Numbered from the stretch's first letter, positions 7,488-20,061 are shown. The stretch: 35,123 nucleotides of DNA from Legionella septentrionalis (GCF_003989745.1 NZ_RZGS01000026.1:1-35123), one strand, 5' to 3'. Translations and numbers: made by a program. Notes: generated by a model not told the origin, from the letters alone.

Positions 7488-8528
7488 TTAATCCAGTTGC
7501 CGCTCCTGCAGCACTTGGCGCAAAGATTTAGGTAAAATGGATTGTGCTTTGCGGGCCAGTTCTTTTTCATTTTTTTGCCATAACGTTCCCAAATATATAA
7601 TTAAGGCACCAATGGCCGTCAATGCAACAGGAAAAAGCGGACTTTCAGGAAATACAGTCCATGCCAAATGTCCCAAATAAAAAGCACATCCTAAAGCTCC
7701 TAAAATGACAAAAACTTTCCTCACTAGTAAAACGCCAATACCAATCATGGCCAGGTTGATGCAACAATAGAAAAATTTGGATAACTCGCTGTCGGAACTT
7801 TGACATGATAAACCACCCCAAAAGGTAAACACGCCGAAAAGATACAGCCAAAATGCATAATCTGCGGCATATCGTGAACGCACATCCACCCAAAATGCAA
7901 CAAGCGTCATAACCAACCCAAAATACATGGAAACAAGCGCACGCAATTCAAAATTAAAAATATCCTCCTGGCTTAACATAACCGCTACATCCATGGACAG
8001 GTACCAAAGGGTTACTGCGATAGGCAGCAGCATAAACGGATAGCGATAAATCCAGGCAAGAATAACTCCCATGGCTAATGTGCCTAATTCCATAAAAATC
8101 CAATGCCATTTTATATAGAGATGGTAATCACGATAGACGACAGCATCATCAGGCCACCATCCCATGGCTTTTTGTAATGCATAAAGAGCGAGCGGCGTTA
8201 AACAAATTACAAATGTTGCACAGATACCTGCAGGAATTTTCAAATTTTTTCTTTGGCAAACATGCGCCAGAGACAAGCCTAAAATTCCATATAAAACAGT
8301 AAGCCCGAATAAACCCCATCCACCAAAAGTTTCCCAGCCAAGATTCATAAATAAAGTCATGGCACCAATTGCCAGCAGGCCGCCTAAATAATATAAAACA
8401 TTCGTAAAATTAAAATTTGGGCTTTGCTCTGTTTGCGCTTTTAAAAATTCCAGCAAATTATCGCGCTGCTTCGCGGTGATGATTTTAGCTTTGACCGCTT
8501 CATCAAGGTGGCGGTAGGCAACCTTCAT
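7488..8528 (-). CDS. DUF2157-like polytopic membrane protein
   Basis: 346 residues. The start ATG at 8528 has GAGGGA at good spacing. A soluble N-terminal segment of about 40 residues (HLDEAVKAKIITAKQRDNLL) is followed by about ten hydrophobic helices, beginning with NVLYYLGGLLAIGAMTLFM, and a basic C-terminal tail (KSLRQVLQERQLD). The short helical start followed by a transmembrane bundle is the layout of DUF2157-type proteins, whose function is not known. It follows dnaE in the same direction with a 70-base gap and may be cotranscribed with it. No catalytic residues are evident. Confidence 0.75.
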   Translation of the reverse strand: MKVAYRHLDEAVKAKIITAKQRDNLLEFLKAQTEQSPNFNFTNVLYYLGGLLAIGAMTLFMNLGWETFGGWGLFGLTVLYGILGLSLAHVCQRKNLKIPAGICATFVICLTPLALYALQKAMGWWPDDAVVYRDYHLYIKWHWIFMELGTLAMGVILAWIYRYPFMLLPIAVTLWYLSMDVAVMLSQEDIFNFELRALVSMYFGLVMTLVAFWVDVRSRYAADYAFWLYLFGVFTFWGGLSCQSSDSELSKFFYCCINLAMIGIGVLLVRKVFVILGALGCAFYLGHLAWTVFPESPLFPVALTAIGALIIYLGTLWQKNEKELARKAQSILPKSLRQVLQERQLD

Positions 8529-8598
8529 ACATCCCTCAAGCTAGGTAGATTACTCCGGTAAATTAAGTATAGGATGCACAAGCTTGGCCTGCTTCACT

Positions 8599-11500
8599 TT
8601 AGCTATAGCAAAGCTTGACTCGATCTTTATTAAGCAAACTTGCAAGCATGCTCAATGCCTCATCGCTCGGCACAATAGACCAGCCTGCTCCCAGGTTGAG
8701 CACTGCCTTGGCTTTTTTATTTTCATAATGAATTCTAATTCCGCATCCGCCTTGATGTGCTTTTAAGACTGATTGTAATGCGGGCAGTAGACTTGCATCT
8801 TGCTCAGTAAGCTTTATATGCAGGTATTTGGCAAATCGGGTTCTCGCTTCATGCAAATCAAGTAATGCGGTAGCAGTCATTTTTACGCCACCCGTGTAAT
8901 CATCCTGGGCAAGCTCACCTTCTACCAATAAGATCTGCCCTGCCTGAATTGGATTTTGACACGCTTCGAATATTTCTGAAAAAGCCACCACATCAAGATT
9001 TCCAGTGGAATCTTCCAAACCAATAATGGCTAGTTTCTTACCACGCTTGGTCAATATACGTCTAACATTCGTTACCAAACCACAAATAAGTACTTTTTTG
9101 GTCAATGAAGCCGATAATCTGCTGATAGGCTGGGTAAATTCGCTAAATTCTTGTAAATAAATACCTGCCGGATGCCCACTTAGGTAAAATCCTAAAGTTT
9201 CTTTTTCCCCTTCCAAGCGGGTTTTCTCATGCCATGGCGGACAAACAAGATAATCTTCTTGCTCTTCTTGCTCATCGAATAATGTAAAGAGGTTGGTTTG
9301 ACCGCTGCTTTGGGTTTGGTGAAAATGTGCCCCTGCTTGCATGGCTTTATCTAGTGATGCATATAAAACAGCACGTTCTATGCCCCATTCATCCATTGCC
9401 CCACTTTTTATCAAAGCCTCAAGAACGCGTCGGTTTGCCTTGCGCATATCCAAGCGTTGGCACACACTAAACAATCCCTCATACAATCCCTTGCTGCGTT
9501 CATCAACCAAAATTTGGATTGCTGCTTCCCCTACACCTTTAATTGCCCCCAGGCCGTAAACAATGGTTGTATCATCAAGCGTTGTGAAATGGTAATCGGA
9601 ACGGTTAATAGAGGGCGGTAAAATAGTTAAATTCATGTGCTTGCATTCATGAATAAAATTAACCACCTTGTCCGTATTATCCATATCGGAAGACATGACC
9701 GCAGCCATGAATGCTGCGGGAAAATGAGCCTTTAACCAAGCGGTTTGGTAAGCCACTAAAGCATAAGCAGCAGAATGCGATTTGTTAAATCCGTAGCCCG
9801 CAAATTTCTCCATCAAATCGAAAATATACGTAGCTGTCTGCACGTCGACACCGCGTTTACTGGCTCCTTCAGTAAAAATTTCCCGCTGTTTTGCCATTTC
9901 TTCCGGTTTTTTCTTACCCATGGCCCGCCGCAATAAATCGGCCGCTCCCAAGGTGTAATTGGCTAATACTTGGGCAATTTGCATCACTTGTTCTTGATAA
10001 AGAATAACCCCGTAAGTTGGCTTTAAAATTGGCTCTAAATCCGGATGAGGATATTCAACTTTAGCTCGTCCATGTTTGCGGTCGATAAAATCATCTACCA
10101 TTCCCGATTGCAATGGGCCGGGGCGAAACAAGGCAACTAAAGCAATGATGTCTTCAAAGCAGTCTGGTTGTAAGCGGTGAATAAGCTCTTTCATGCCGCG
10201 TGACTCAAGCTGGAATACCGCTGTGGTTTGACAAGCTTTTAATAAATCAAATGTGGCGGCATCGTCCATGGGGATTTCATTAATATCAATTGCCGCAAGA
10301 TTGTCTCTTTGCCTTTGCTGATTAATTGTGGTTAAAGCCCAATTAATAATAGTCAGCGTCCTTAAGCCTAAAAAGTCAAATTTCACCAAACCCGCAGATT
10401 CCACATCATCCTTGTCAAATTGACTAACTAATTGCGTGGAACCCTCTTCACAGTAAATTGCAGTAAAATCCGTTAACTCGGAAGGTGCAATTACCACTCC
10501 ACCGGCATGTTTGCCTGCATTGCGGGTGATTCCTTCAAGCTTTAAAGCCAAATCAAATAATTCCTTAACTTCTTCCTCATCTTCATAACGGCGGCGCAAT
10601 TCATCTTCTTGCTCAAGCGCTTTATTTAAGGTGATACCCAACTCAAATGGAATAAGTTTGGCTAGTTTATCCACAAAACCATAGGGATGCCCCAACACGC
10701 GCCCAACGTCCCGCACTACGGCTTTTGCTGCCATGGAACCAAAGGTAATGATTTGCGACACGCTGTTGCGTCCATATTTTTCGGCTACGTATTCAATCAC
10801 CCGATCCCTGCCTTCCATGCAAAAATCAATATCAAAATCGGGCATGGAAACGCGTTCGGGGTTTAGGAAACGCTCAAACAGTAAATCATATTGCAATGGG
10901 TCTAAGTCGGTTATATGCAATGCATAAGCTACGAGAGAACCAGCTCCTGATCCTCTCCCTGGTCCTACAGGCACATTGTTATTTTTAGCCCATTTGATGA
11001 AATCGGCAACAATGAGGAAATACCCTGCAAATCCCATTGAATTGATGACATTTAATTCAATCTTAAGACGTTCTTCATAGATAGGGCGCTTAGCTGACAA
11101 AGCCTCTGGCTTGTCGCGAAAAATTTGCTGCAACCGTTCATTAAGCCCAAGTGTGGATAAATGCGATAAATAATTTTCAACCGTATCGCCGGCTGGTACA
11201 GGAAAATTTGGTAGATAGTTTTTACCTAAATCAAGCTTTACCGTACAACGCTTGCTAATTTCAACGGTATTTTGGATAGCTTGCGGGATATCGCTAAATA
11301 ATTCGCTCATTTCATCGGCAGAACGCAAATACTGTTTTGCACTATAGCTACGTGGACGCGATGGATCCGCCAATGTACGGCCTTGATGGATACACACCCG
11401 CGCTTCATGGGCATGATAGTCTTCCTGCTGCAGGAAGCGCACGTCATTGGTTGCTACAAGCGGCAAATTAAGCGTTTCCGCTAACTGTACTATTTTTTCA

Positions 11501-12042
11501 TTGTAAGTATCTTCATCGGGGCGATCCGTTCGTTGTATTTCCAGATAATAACGATTAGGGAAAACGTCCGACCATTTTTTTGCCAACTCCAGTGCACGTT
11601 TCTCATCACCTGCCAGCAACGCCTGCCCAATATCGCCTAGACGTCCGCCCGATAAAGCAATCAATCCGTCTGCATATTGAGGTATCCATGCCCATTGGAT
11701 ACGCGGTTCACCCTGATATTGCCCTTCTTGATAACCTTTTGATACCAATCGTGTTAAATTGCGGTAACCCGTTTCATTCTGACACAATAACAACAAAGAA
11801 TAAGTCAAGTCTGGTTTTTCAGGCTCATGGCACGGTAAATCGCACCCAAGTATGGGTTTAATTCCCTCCGCAGTAGCGCTTTGAAATATCTTTACAGCGG
11901 CAAATAAATTGCAATTATCCGTTACAGCTACTGCATTCATCCCTTTTTCGGGCAGTGCTTTCATTAATGGTTTAATACGAATCAAACCATCAATTAGAGA
12001 ATATTCACTATGTATACGCAGATGAACAAAACGTGATTGCAT
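8599..12042 (-). CDS. dnaE: DNA polymerase III subunit alpha
   Basis: 1147 residues, close to the usual 1160 for the gammaproteobacterial DnaE1 replicase. The N-terminal PHP domain (FVHLRIHSEYSLIDG) spans about 1-270. The polymerase core has PDFDIDF with Asp402 and Asp404 and KFDFLGLRT with Asp556, matching the three catalytic aspartates of E. coli. The motif PVGPGRGSGAGSLVAYAL is also present. A clamp-binding motif QTNLF occurs in the C-terminal third, and an OB-fold follows (VLICGLVTNVRRILTKRGKK). The gene extends the leading and lagging strands within the Pol III holoenzyme. It lies 107 bases downstream of the oppC-like gene on the same strand. Confidence 0.98.
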   Translation of the reverse strand: MQSRFVHLRIHSEYSLIDGLIRIKPLMKALPEKGMNAVAVTDNCNLFAAVKIFQSATAEGIKPILGCDLPCHEPEKPDLTYSLLLLCQNETGYRNLTRLVSKGYQEGQYQGEPRIQWAWIPQYADGLIALSGGRLGDIGQALLAGDEKRALELAKKWSDVFPNRYYLEIQRTDRPDEDTYNEKIVQLAETLNLPLVATNDVRFLQQEDYHAHEARVCIHQGRTLADPSRPRSYSAKQYLRSADEMSELFSDIPQAIQNTVEISKRCTVKLDLGKNYLPNFPVPAGDTVENYLSHLSTLGLNERLQQIFRDKPEALSAKRPIYEERLKIELNVINSMGFAGYFLIVADFIKWAKNNNVPVGPGRGSGAGSLVAYALHITDLDPLQYDLLFERFLNPERVSMPDFDIDFCMEGRDRVIEYVAEKYGRNSVSQIITFGSMAAKAVVRDVGRVLGHPYGFVDKLAKLIPFELGITLNKALEQEDELRRRYEDEEEVKELFDLALKLEGITRNAGKHAGGVVIAPSELTDFTAIYCEEGSTQLVSQFDKDDVESAGLVKFDFLGLRTLTIINWALTTINQQRQRDNLAAIDINEIPMDDAATFDLLKACQTTAVFQLESRGMKELIHRLQPDCFEDIIALVALFRPGPLQSGMVDDFIDRKHGRAKVEYPHPDLEPILKPTYGVILYQEQVMQIAQVLANYTLGAADLLRRAMGKKKPEEMAKQREIFTEGASKRGVDVQTATYIFDLMEKFAGYGFNKSHSAAYALVAYQTAWLKAHFPAAFMAAVMSSDMDNTDKVVNFIHECKHMNLTILPPSINRSDYHFTTLDDTTIVYGLGAIKGVGEAAIQILVDERSKGLYEGLFSVCQRLDMRKANRRVLEALIKSGAMDEWGIERAVLYASLDKAMQAGAHFHQTQSSGQTNLFTLFDEQEEQEDYLVCPPWHEKTRLEGEKETLGFYLSGHPAGIYLQEFSEFTQPISRLSASLTKKVLICGLVTNVRRILTKRGKKLAIIGLEDSTGNLDVVAFSEIFEACQNPIQAGQILLVEGELAQDDYTGGVKMTATALLDLHEARTRFAKYLHIKLTEQDASLLPALQSVLKAHQGGCGIRIHYENKKAKAVLNLGAGWSIVPSDEALSMLASLLNKDRVKLCYS

Positions 12043-12149
12043 TGAGCCTAATCCATATTCTTGATGATTAAATTGTTATATCAATTTACAGGAAACAGGG
12101 ATTTTAACTGAAGATGCTTAACTTGTTTATTATTTTTAAATGAAAGAAG

Positions 12150-13490
12150 CTAAACGCTCACCTGCCTTGGATCAAAAGCATCCCTCACTGCATCAGCAAA
12201 CAAGTTGCTGGCAAGAACCAAAATAAACATAAAAATAAACGCGGCTGCCATAGGCCACCAGACAATGGGATCTCTTGCTAATTCTAAGCGTGCGGTATTG
12301 ATCATATTTCCCCAACTGATGGTTAACGGGGAAACCCCTACCCCAACGTAGGAGAGAACGGCTTCAGCCAACACCAAAAAACTGAAATCCAATACCAGCG
12401 TGATCAACACGATATGCATCACGTTTGGCAATAAATGTTTAAAAATAATTTTAATGGAACTGCTGCCTAAGGCCTTGGCCGCCATGACGAAATCAATTTC
12501 ACGTATTTTTAATGCCTCAGCACGCAGCAAGCGGCATAAACTGGTCCAGCTGGTGATCCCTAAAATAAAACAGAGCGCGAGCAGACGGGCATCGGCCCGC
12601 TGCGCCAAAGTCGTGAATTGCTCCGGATGATTGGCTATGTAAGTTTGCATGGAAAGCACCGAAGCCGTGATTAACAATACCCCTGGTATGGAGCTTAACG
12701 TTGTATAAATGTATTGGATGATGTCATCAATAACCCCCCCATAATACCCGGCTGCAATCCCTAGTAATAAAGCCAGGGGCATCATGAACAACGTGGTGAG
12801 CATACCGATGATTAAACCTGTACGGATACTCTTTAGCGCATAATAATAAATATCCTGTCCAATCTTTCCTGTCCCTAAAACATGGAGATATTGCGACAGC
12901 CATAAACTACCCATGGCAAAAATCAACAGCAGCAATAAGGTAGCGAGCGCGCTGACATTTGCCCGTGTGAAGAAAAAAAGGCCTTTCCCGTTATACCATT
13001 TTCTAAAAAGAGCAAAGAAAAACCATGAGATCATGATGGCTAAAAGGCTATAAGTCACAGATTTTAATATAATCCTTGCTAATAACTGTTTCACTTGGAC
13101 TGCGTCTTTTAAATCGCGTGAGATGTATTTCAAGCGTGGGTAAATTTGTTGTGCATGGCCTGCTGAGAATACGGTTTCACTTGTGTACAATGTCAATGCT
13201 AAAGGCGCTGAATAAGTCTTTTCAAATGTGGAATCCAAGGGGGCCAATACATAATCCAGCAATGAACTGGATGTATCTCTTCCGGGTTTGTTGAAGTGCA
13301 CTGAATCCAACAGGGCAATTAACAAGAAAAACAATAAAATAATTGCAGAGCCTACCGCGATCGGTTTCGAAAAAATTTGTCGATAAGCACGTCGCACATG
13401 TTCCTTGCGCAATGAGTTAGCAATAACTATCAAGCTTAAAATTAGAACGATTAGAAAACATTGATCCGTCCAAAGTAATTCAAGGTTCAT
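12150..13490 (-). CDS. Peptide-type ABC transporter permease (OppC/DppC-like)
   Basis: 446 residues, longer than the usual 290-310 of OppC or DppC. The C-terminal half is a classic binding-protein-dependent permease. It has GTGKIGQDIYYYALKSIRTG at the domain start and the EAA loop (EIDFVMAAKALGSSSIKIIF) that docks on an ATPase, and it ends FADAVRDAFDPRQ. The N-terminal half adds several hydrophobic helices and a long presumed periplasmic loop (residues about 65-130). Its ATG overlaps the stop of the preceding permease by four bases, so the two are translationally coupled. The next gene downstream is dnaE, so no ATP-binding gene completes the operon here. Confidence 0.88.
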   Translation of the reverse strand: MNLELLWTDQCFLIVLILSLIVIANSLRKEHVRRAYRQIFSKPIAVGSAIILLFFLLIALLDSVHFNKPGRDTSSSLLDYVLAPLDSTFEKTYSAPLALTLYTSETVFSAGHAQQIYPRLKYISRDLKDAVQVKQLLARIILKSVTYSLLAIMISWFFFALFRKWYNGKGLFFFTRANVSALATLLLLLIFAMGSLWLSQYLHVLGTGKIGQDIYYYALKSIRTGLIIGMLTTLFMMPLALLLGIAAGYYGGVIDDIIQYIYTTLSSIPGVLLITASVLSMQTYIANHPEQFTTLAQRADARLLALCFILGITSWTSLCRLLRAEALKIREIDFVMAAKALGSSSIKIIFKHLLPNVMHIVLITLVLDFSFLVLAEAVLSYVGVGVSPLTISWGNMINTARLELARDPIVWWPMAAAFIFMFILVLASNLFADAVRDAFDPRQVSV

Positions 13491-14464
13491 TTTAATCTCA
13501 CGCGCGGGTCCACCAATGTGTAGGAAATATCCGTTAAAATTAACCCTACAATATAAAGAACGGATCCAAGAAAAACCATGGCTCTTACAATGGCAAAATC
13601 CTGTTGTTGAATGGCATCGATGATATAACTTCCTAAACCGGGAATACCAAAAAACGATTCTAAAACAAGGCTTCCCATAAACAGCGTGGGAATAATGACG
13701 ACAATCCCGGTCAAAATTGGCAGCATGGCATTTTTTAACACATGTCGAAATAATACGCGCACCTCGGATAAGCCTTTGGCCCGGGCAGTTTTAACATAAT
13801 CTTTATCCATTTCTTCCAGAAATAAGGTACGATACCAACGGCTGCCAGCGCCCAGGCCGCCAATGACCGAAATTAATACAGGCAGAAAAACAAATTTAAT
13901 GCTGTCGAAACCATCGTCGTAACCTGAAATCGGCACCAGCCGCAAAATTTTTCCAAAAATATATTGTCCCCCAATGATATAGAACATAGTGGAAATAGAC
14001 ATTAAAATAATGCAAGCAATTACCCCGCTTAAATCCAGATAACTTGAGCGGAAAAACGCCATCAGCATGGCAAACATGATGTTGATGATTACGCTGCATA
14101 TTAATGCCGGAATGGCAATAGCAAGACTCGGCCACATTCGCTCCATGACATCGTAACTGATATCCCGCCCTGCATCCGAAACGCCAAAATCAAAAGCAAA
14201 TAAAAGCAGTGATTTCTGGAAAAACAGGGTTTGCGTCAATTGCTTCGTGCCGGATGCTTCGGCATTATAGAATAAAGGCAAATCATAGCCGCGCTGCGCT
14301 TTCCATTCAGCTATAGCTTCCTCTTTAATGTGTTTTTGCCCCAGCTGCATCCGCGCCATATCGTCTGGGGAATTCACCATAAAAAATAATGCAAAGGTCA
14401 GGATATTAATTCCCAGCAAAATAGGAACCATGTATAGAATTCGTCTTATTAAATACTGGGTCAT
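13487..14464 (-). CDS. Peptide-type ABC transporter permease (OppB/DppB-like)
   Basis: 325 residues, the normal size for OppB. The start reads MTQYLIRRILYMVPILLGIN, the typical first helix of this family. Later it contains DYVKTARAKGLSEVRVLFRH, the EAA loop that contacts the ATPase, then the end segment TDISYTLVDPRVRL. About six transmembrane helices are visible. It overlaps the upstream binding-protein gene by ATGA and the downstream permease by ATGA, so the three are a single translational unit. It would form a permease heterodimer with the 446-residue partner. Confidence 0.92.
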   Translation of the reverse strand: MTQYLIRRILYMVPILLGINILTFALFFMVNSPDDMARMQLGQKHIKEEAIAEWKAQRGYDLPLFYNAEASGTKQLTQTLFFQKSLLLFAFDFGVSDAGRDISYDVMERMWPSLAIAIPALICSVIINIMFAMLMAFFRSSYLDLSGVIACIILMSISTMFYIIGGQYIFGKILRLVPISGYDDGFDSIKFVFLPVLISVIGGLGAGSRWYRTLFLEEMDKDYVKTARAKGLSEVRVLFRHVLKNAMLPILTGIVVIIPTLFMGSLVLESFFGIPGLGSYIIDAIQQQDFAIVRAMVFLGSVLYIVGLILTDISYTLVDPRVRLK

Positions 14465-16641
14465 AAAACTATTCTCGGAGCACGATCTCTTTGTTTAAGA
14501 AAGTAAGCCACTATAAAAGGCAACAATAAAAACAAGAGCAATAATAAAAACAAACCGACAGGCCATAAAATGGGACGGTTCCAAATTTCCCTGAAGTGGT
14601 TTCGCATGGGAACGTCGATTGCGATGTATTTTAATGTATTTTGAGAAATGGTATTCGTTTTAATAGGAGCAACCCATTGCTGGCTCAAAATAAGGCTTTG
14701 ACTATTGATGCCCCATATCCATGGCGCATCCCGACGCAGAATAGCAACCATTTGATCGATTAATTCCTGGCGTTTTGCATCATTATTACGGTTTTTCATT
14801 AAATCAAACAAGCGGTCATAAACTGGGTTATGGTAATTTGTGGCATTCTCGCCACCATACTTTACCTTACCATTAGGCCCATATAACAAAAATAAAAAAT
14901 TCTCAGGATCCGGGTAATCGGCATTCCACCCCCAGCTAAAGATTTGCGCATTGCCATTCCGCATTTTTTCCTGAAAACGATTGTATTGTGTAGCACGTAT
15001 GTTTAATGCAATGCCAATACGTGCAAATTGCTTGTGCATCCAATTTAATTGTTCTTTATCATCCGGGCCGCCTGTAGCAGGCACATCATAATGTAAGATT
15101 AAGGGCTTACCTGTCGCCTTATCCCTTCCGCCAGGGTAACCCGCCTCTTTCATTAAAGCTTTTGCATCTTGGATAGAACGTCGTTTAGGTTCGTTGCCAA
15201 TCCATTTGTATACGTAGGGATTAATGCCTTCCTTTCCCTCGCGATGTCCAAAAATTCCTGGAGGAATTGGACCTTGCGCAGCTTGGCCGCGACCATTGAA
15301 AAAAATGGCAATGTTTTCGTCAAAATTAACCGCTATGGAAATAGCTTGCCTGAGTTTACGCGCACGCTCGCTGTTGCCGCCAACGATGGGGTCAAGCATA
15401 TTAAAGCCCATATAATAAATCGAGGGATCGTCAACCTGCGTTAGACGGATCCCTTTTTCTTTCATTTCAGGCGTCAAGACAGTAGCGCCCGTATGGGTGA
15501 TTTTAATGGCTTGATCAAAACTGTCTGTCCCAACCCCTGATAAATCAAAATAACCTTGCAAAAATTTATTCCAGCGCGGTATCGCTTCTTTTTCCAGGGT
15601 ATAAATTGCTTTCTCAATTAATGGCAATTCCTGATTTTTATGGTGCAAATAGCCTTGCTGTTCATCTTCCAAACTGCCTTCTTCCGGAAAAAACTCTGGA
15701 TGGTAGTTGGGATTTTTTTCCAAAACCATGCGGCTGTTCGGATTATTCTCACTCAGCATAAAAGGGCCGGTCCCCACAGGATACCAACTTAAATCCAGAT
15801 TTTTATCATCCATTCCAGCTTGGGAATAAAACCGATCCGCTTCCCAAGGTATAGGCGCAAAAAAAGGCATGGCAAGCCAGAAAGCAAACTGTGGATATAA
15901 TCCTTTGATGGTGATTTCAAAAGTATAATTGTCAATTTTTTTCACACCTCGCAGTGGATACGGGCGCAAGTCGATGTACTCATTTGGATTTTTTGCAACG
16001 GGAAGCGTTTTAGCAAACTCGCGAAAACCTTCGATGTATTCGCTTAAAAGCCCATAAATGGGCGAATTTACGGCTGGATTGGCAAGGCGCTTGATTTCAT
16101 AGATATAATCATCAGCTATAAGCTCGCGCGTATCTGAAAACTCAAAATCCGCTAATGTATCAATATCATAGTCGTCCAGGAAATCGGCATCTAAATTATG
16201 ATAGCGGTATTGCCCATCAGGAGCACGCGCAAAAGCGGGATGAGGTTGATACATAATGCCCGCTTTAAGGTGAATTGTGTACACTGAATATGCTATCGAT
16301 GCAGCTTGTTGCGCCTGGCTCGGTGCTATTTCTTTACCGTTTTTATTGTAATAACGCACCTCAGGCATACGGACGGCCGTTAATGGGAGCAAAGTATAGG
16401 GGCGGGTTAAATAATCATATTGCAAAACAGGCTCATAGATTTGGCCAATGAATTGATATTCATTACTTGAATAAGATTTGGCGGGATCGAGCGTTTTAGG
16501 TTGGCCGCTAAACGAAGTGTAATAAATTTTTTGTGTTGATTCTTCAGCAGGGTATGGATTGTTCAAAATAAAATTACCGGCAACTGCAATCCAATGATTT
16601 GTTAGCAGCAGCATAAGTAAGATTAACCTCAAAATATTCAA
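14461..16641 (-). CDS. Extracellular solute-binding protein, family 5 (OppA-like), membrane-anchored
   Basis: I choose the TTG at 16641 because AGGGAG lies six bases upstream and a signal sequence follows directly (NILRLILLMLLLTNHWIAVAG). The open frame could start earlier at a TTG at 16674. The mature protein has SBP family 5 features: LDPAKSYSSNEYQFIGQIYE near the start, YPVGTGPFMLSENNP in the middle, and SWGWNADYPDPENFLFLLYG in the second lobe. It is about 726 residues, far above the 540 of OppA. Part of the excess is a C-terminal transmembrane helix (WPVGLFLLLLLFLLLPFIVA) with a basic tail, so the protein should be membrane-tethered rather than freely periplasmic. It begins 41 bases after ligA and overlaps the first permease by four bases. 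The substrate is probably peptides. Confidence 0.88.
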   Translation of the reverse strand: MNILRLILLMLLLTNHWIAVAGNFILNNPYPAEESTQKIYYTSFSGQPKTLDPAKSYSSNEYQFIGQIYEPVLQYDYLTRPYTLLPLTAVRMPEVRYYNKNGKEIAPSQAQQAASIAYSVYTIHLKAGIMYQPHPAFARAPDGQYRYHNLDADFLDDYDIDTLADFEFSDTRELIADDYIYEIKRLANPAVNSPIYGLLSEYIEGFREFAKTLPVAKNPNEYIDLRPYPLRGVKKIDNYTFEITIKGLYPQFAFWLAMPFFAPIPWEADRFYSQAGMDDKNLDLSWYPVGTGPFMLSENNPNSRMVLEKNPNYHPEFFPEEGSLEDEQQGYLHHKNQELPLIEKAIYTLEKEAIPRWNKFLQGYFDLSGVGTDSFDQAIKITHTGATVLTPEMKEKGIRLTQVDDPSIYYMGFNMLDPIVGGNSERARKLRQAISIAVNFDENIAIFFNGRGQAAQGPIPPGIFGHREGKEGINPYVYKWIGNEPKRRSIQDAKALMKEAGYPGGRDKATGKPLILHYDVPATGGPDDKEQLNWMHKQFARIGIALNIRATQYNRFQEKMRNGNAQIFSWGWNADYPDPENFLFLLYGPNGKVKYGGENATNYHNPVYDRLFDLMKNRNNDAKRQELIDQMVAILRRDAPWIWGINSQSLILSQQWVAPIKTNTISQNTLKYIAIDVPMRNHFREIWNRPILWPVGLFLLLLLFLLLPFIVAYFLKQRDRAPRIVL

Positions 16642-16682
16642 TCTATTCTCCCTGACTGAATTAAGTGCTTCCAACCCTCACG

Positions 16683-18791
<2,109 letters not shown>

Positions 18792-18822
18792 TTATGGCTT
18801 TAAGCCGAATACAAAGGAATTT

Positions 18823-20034
18823 ATGAATAATTTGCCTCTTATTACCATTTCTCTGGCTGCAGGCATCATCCTGCAATTTTTGTTATTACTGTTATTGTTT
18901 AGACGCTATGAAAAATTACAACAACTGTTAACGCAAATTATTCATAAACTTCAGTTAGATATCCACGAAACTTATCTAGCAAGCCAACAAACCATTTATG
19001 AAAAAATTGCGCACGGCCAGTTGCTAAACCAACAACTCATCACCCAAACCTTGCAAGGTCAAATGGCTGATGTCCGTGAACAAATACAGCATAGTTTTAA
19101 GCAACATGCCGGCTCTTTAAGCTCGCACTTGCAAACCTTGACCGAAGAAATACGCAATCATTTGCATAACCTCACCCAGCAAGTAAACCATCGTCTGACA
19201 GAAGGTTTCGAAAAAACTTCGTCCACCTTTACCGATGTAGTACGCCGCTTGACTATTATCGATGAAGCGCAAAAGAAAATAACCGAGTTATCTCACCACG
19301 TAGTCGACCTGCAAGATGTCTTGATGGATAAGAGAGCTCGCGGGGCATTTGGAGAAGTCCAGTTATCCACCCTGGTTGCCAATATGATCCCGAGCAACCA
19401 CTATCGTTTACAATACACCCTTAGCAACCAAAAACGCGCCGATTGTGTTTTATTCCTCCCTGAACCTTCCGGCCATATTGTAATTGACGCCAAATTTCCT
19501 TTGGAAACGTATCAAAAAATAATGAATACTGCTGCCAATTCTGTAGAGCGTAAATCCTTGCAGCAACAATTCCGTACCGATTTGCAAAAACACATTAAAG
19601 ACATAGCTGAAAAATACATTATTCCCAATGAAACCACGGATGGCGCCGTGATGTTTATTCCAGCCGAAGCTATTTTTGCGGAAATCCACGCTAATTATCC
19701 GGAAATCATCACCCTCTCCCAGCGTTTAAAAGTATGGCTGGTTTCTCCAACGACTTTAATGGCCGTTTTAACAACCGCAAGAGCTGTGCTAAAAGATGAT
19801 GCCACCCGCAAACAAGTGCATATCATTCAAAAACATTTGCAAGCGCTTGCAGATGACTTTCAGCGATTTGAAAAAAGAATGGATAAATTATCCAAACATA
19901 TCGATCAGGCTCATCAAGATGTCACTGACGTGAACACATCTGCACGTAAAATTACCCAGCGCTTTCAGCAAATAGAAGCCGTGGATTTGGAGATAAAAAA
20001 TCCCAGTTTAACCGATGAAAACATTGGGGCATAA
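18823..20034 (+). CDS. rmuC: DNA recombination protein RmuC
   Basis: 403 residues. The ATG follows AAAGGAA. An N-terminal transmembrane helix (ITISLAAGIILQFLLLLLLF) is followed by a long coiled-coil segment of about residues 25-165. The RmuC core is a restriction-endonuclease-like fold: GAFGEVQLSTLVANM, then RADCVLFLPE and VIDAKFPLETY carrying the D and D-x-K residues of a PD-(D/E)xK site. VMFIPAEAIFAEI is another family hallmark. RmuC limits certain inversions and other rearrangements at repeats; its nuclease role is inferred from the fold. The gene is divergent from ligA across a 109-base shared promoter region. Confidence 0.95.
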   Translation: MNNLPLITISLAAGIILQFLLLLLLFRRYEKLQQLLTQIIHKLQLDIHETYLASQQTIYEKIAHGQLLNQQLITQTLQGQMADVREQIQHSFKQHAGSLSSHLQTLTEEIRNHLHNLTQQVNHRLTEGFEKTSSTFTDVVRRLTIIDEAQKKITELSHHVVDLQDVLMDKRARGAFGEVQLSTLVANMIPSNHYRLQYTLSNQKRADCVLFLPEPSGHIVIDAKFPLETYQKIMNTAANSVERKSLQQQFRTDLQKHIKDIAEKYIIPNETTDGAVMFIPAEAIFAEIHANYPEIITLSQRLKVWLVSPTTLMAVLTTARAVLKDDATRKQVHIIQKHLQALADDFQRFEKRMDKLSKHIDQAHQDVTDVNTSARKITQRFQQIEAVDLEIKNPSLTDENIGA

Positions 20035-20061
20035 ACGGGAAACATTTGCACAATAATGAAA

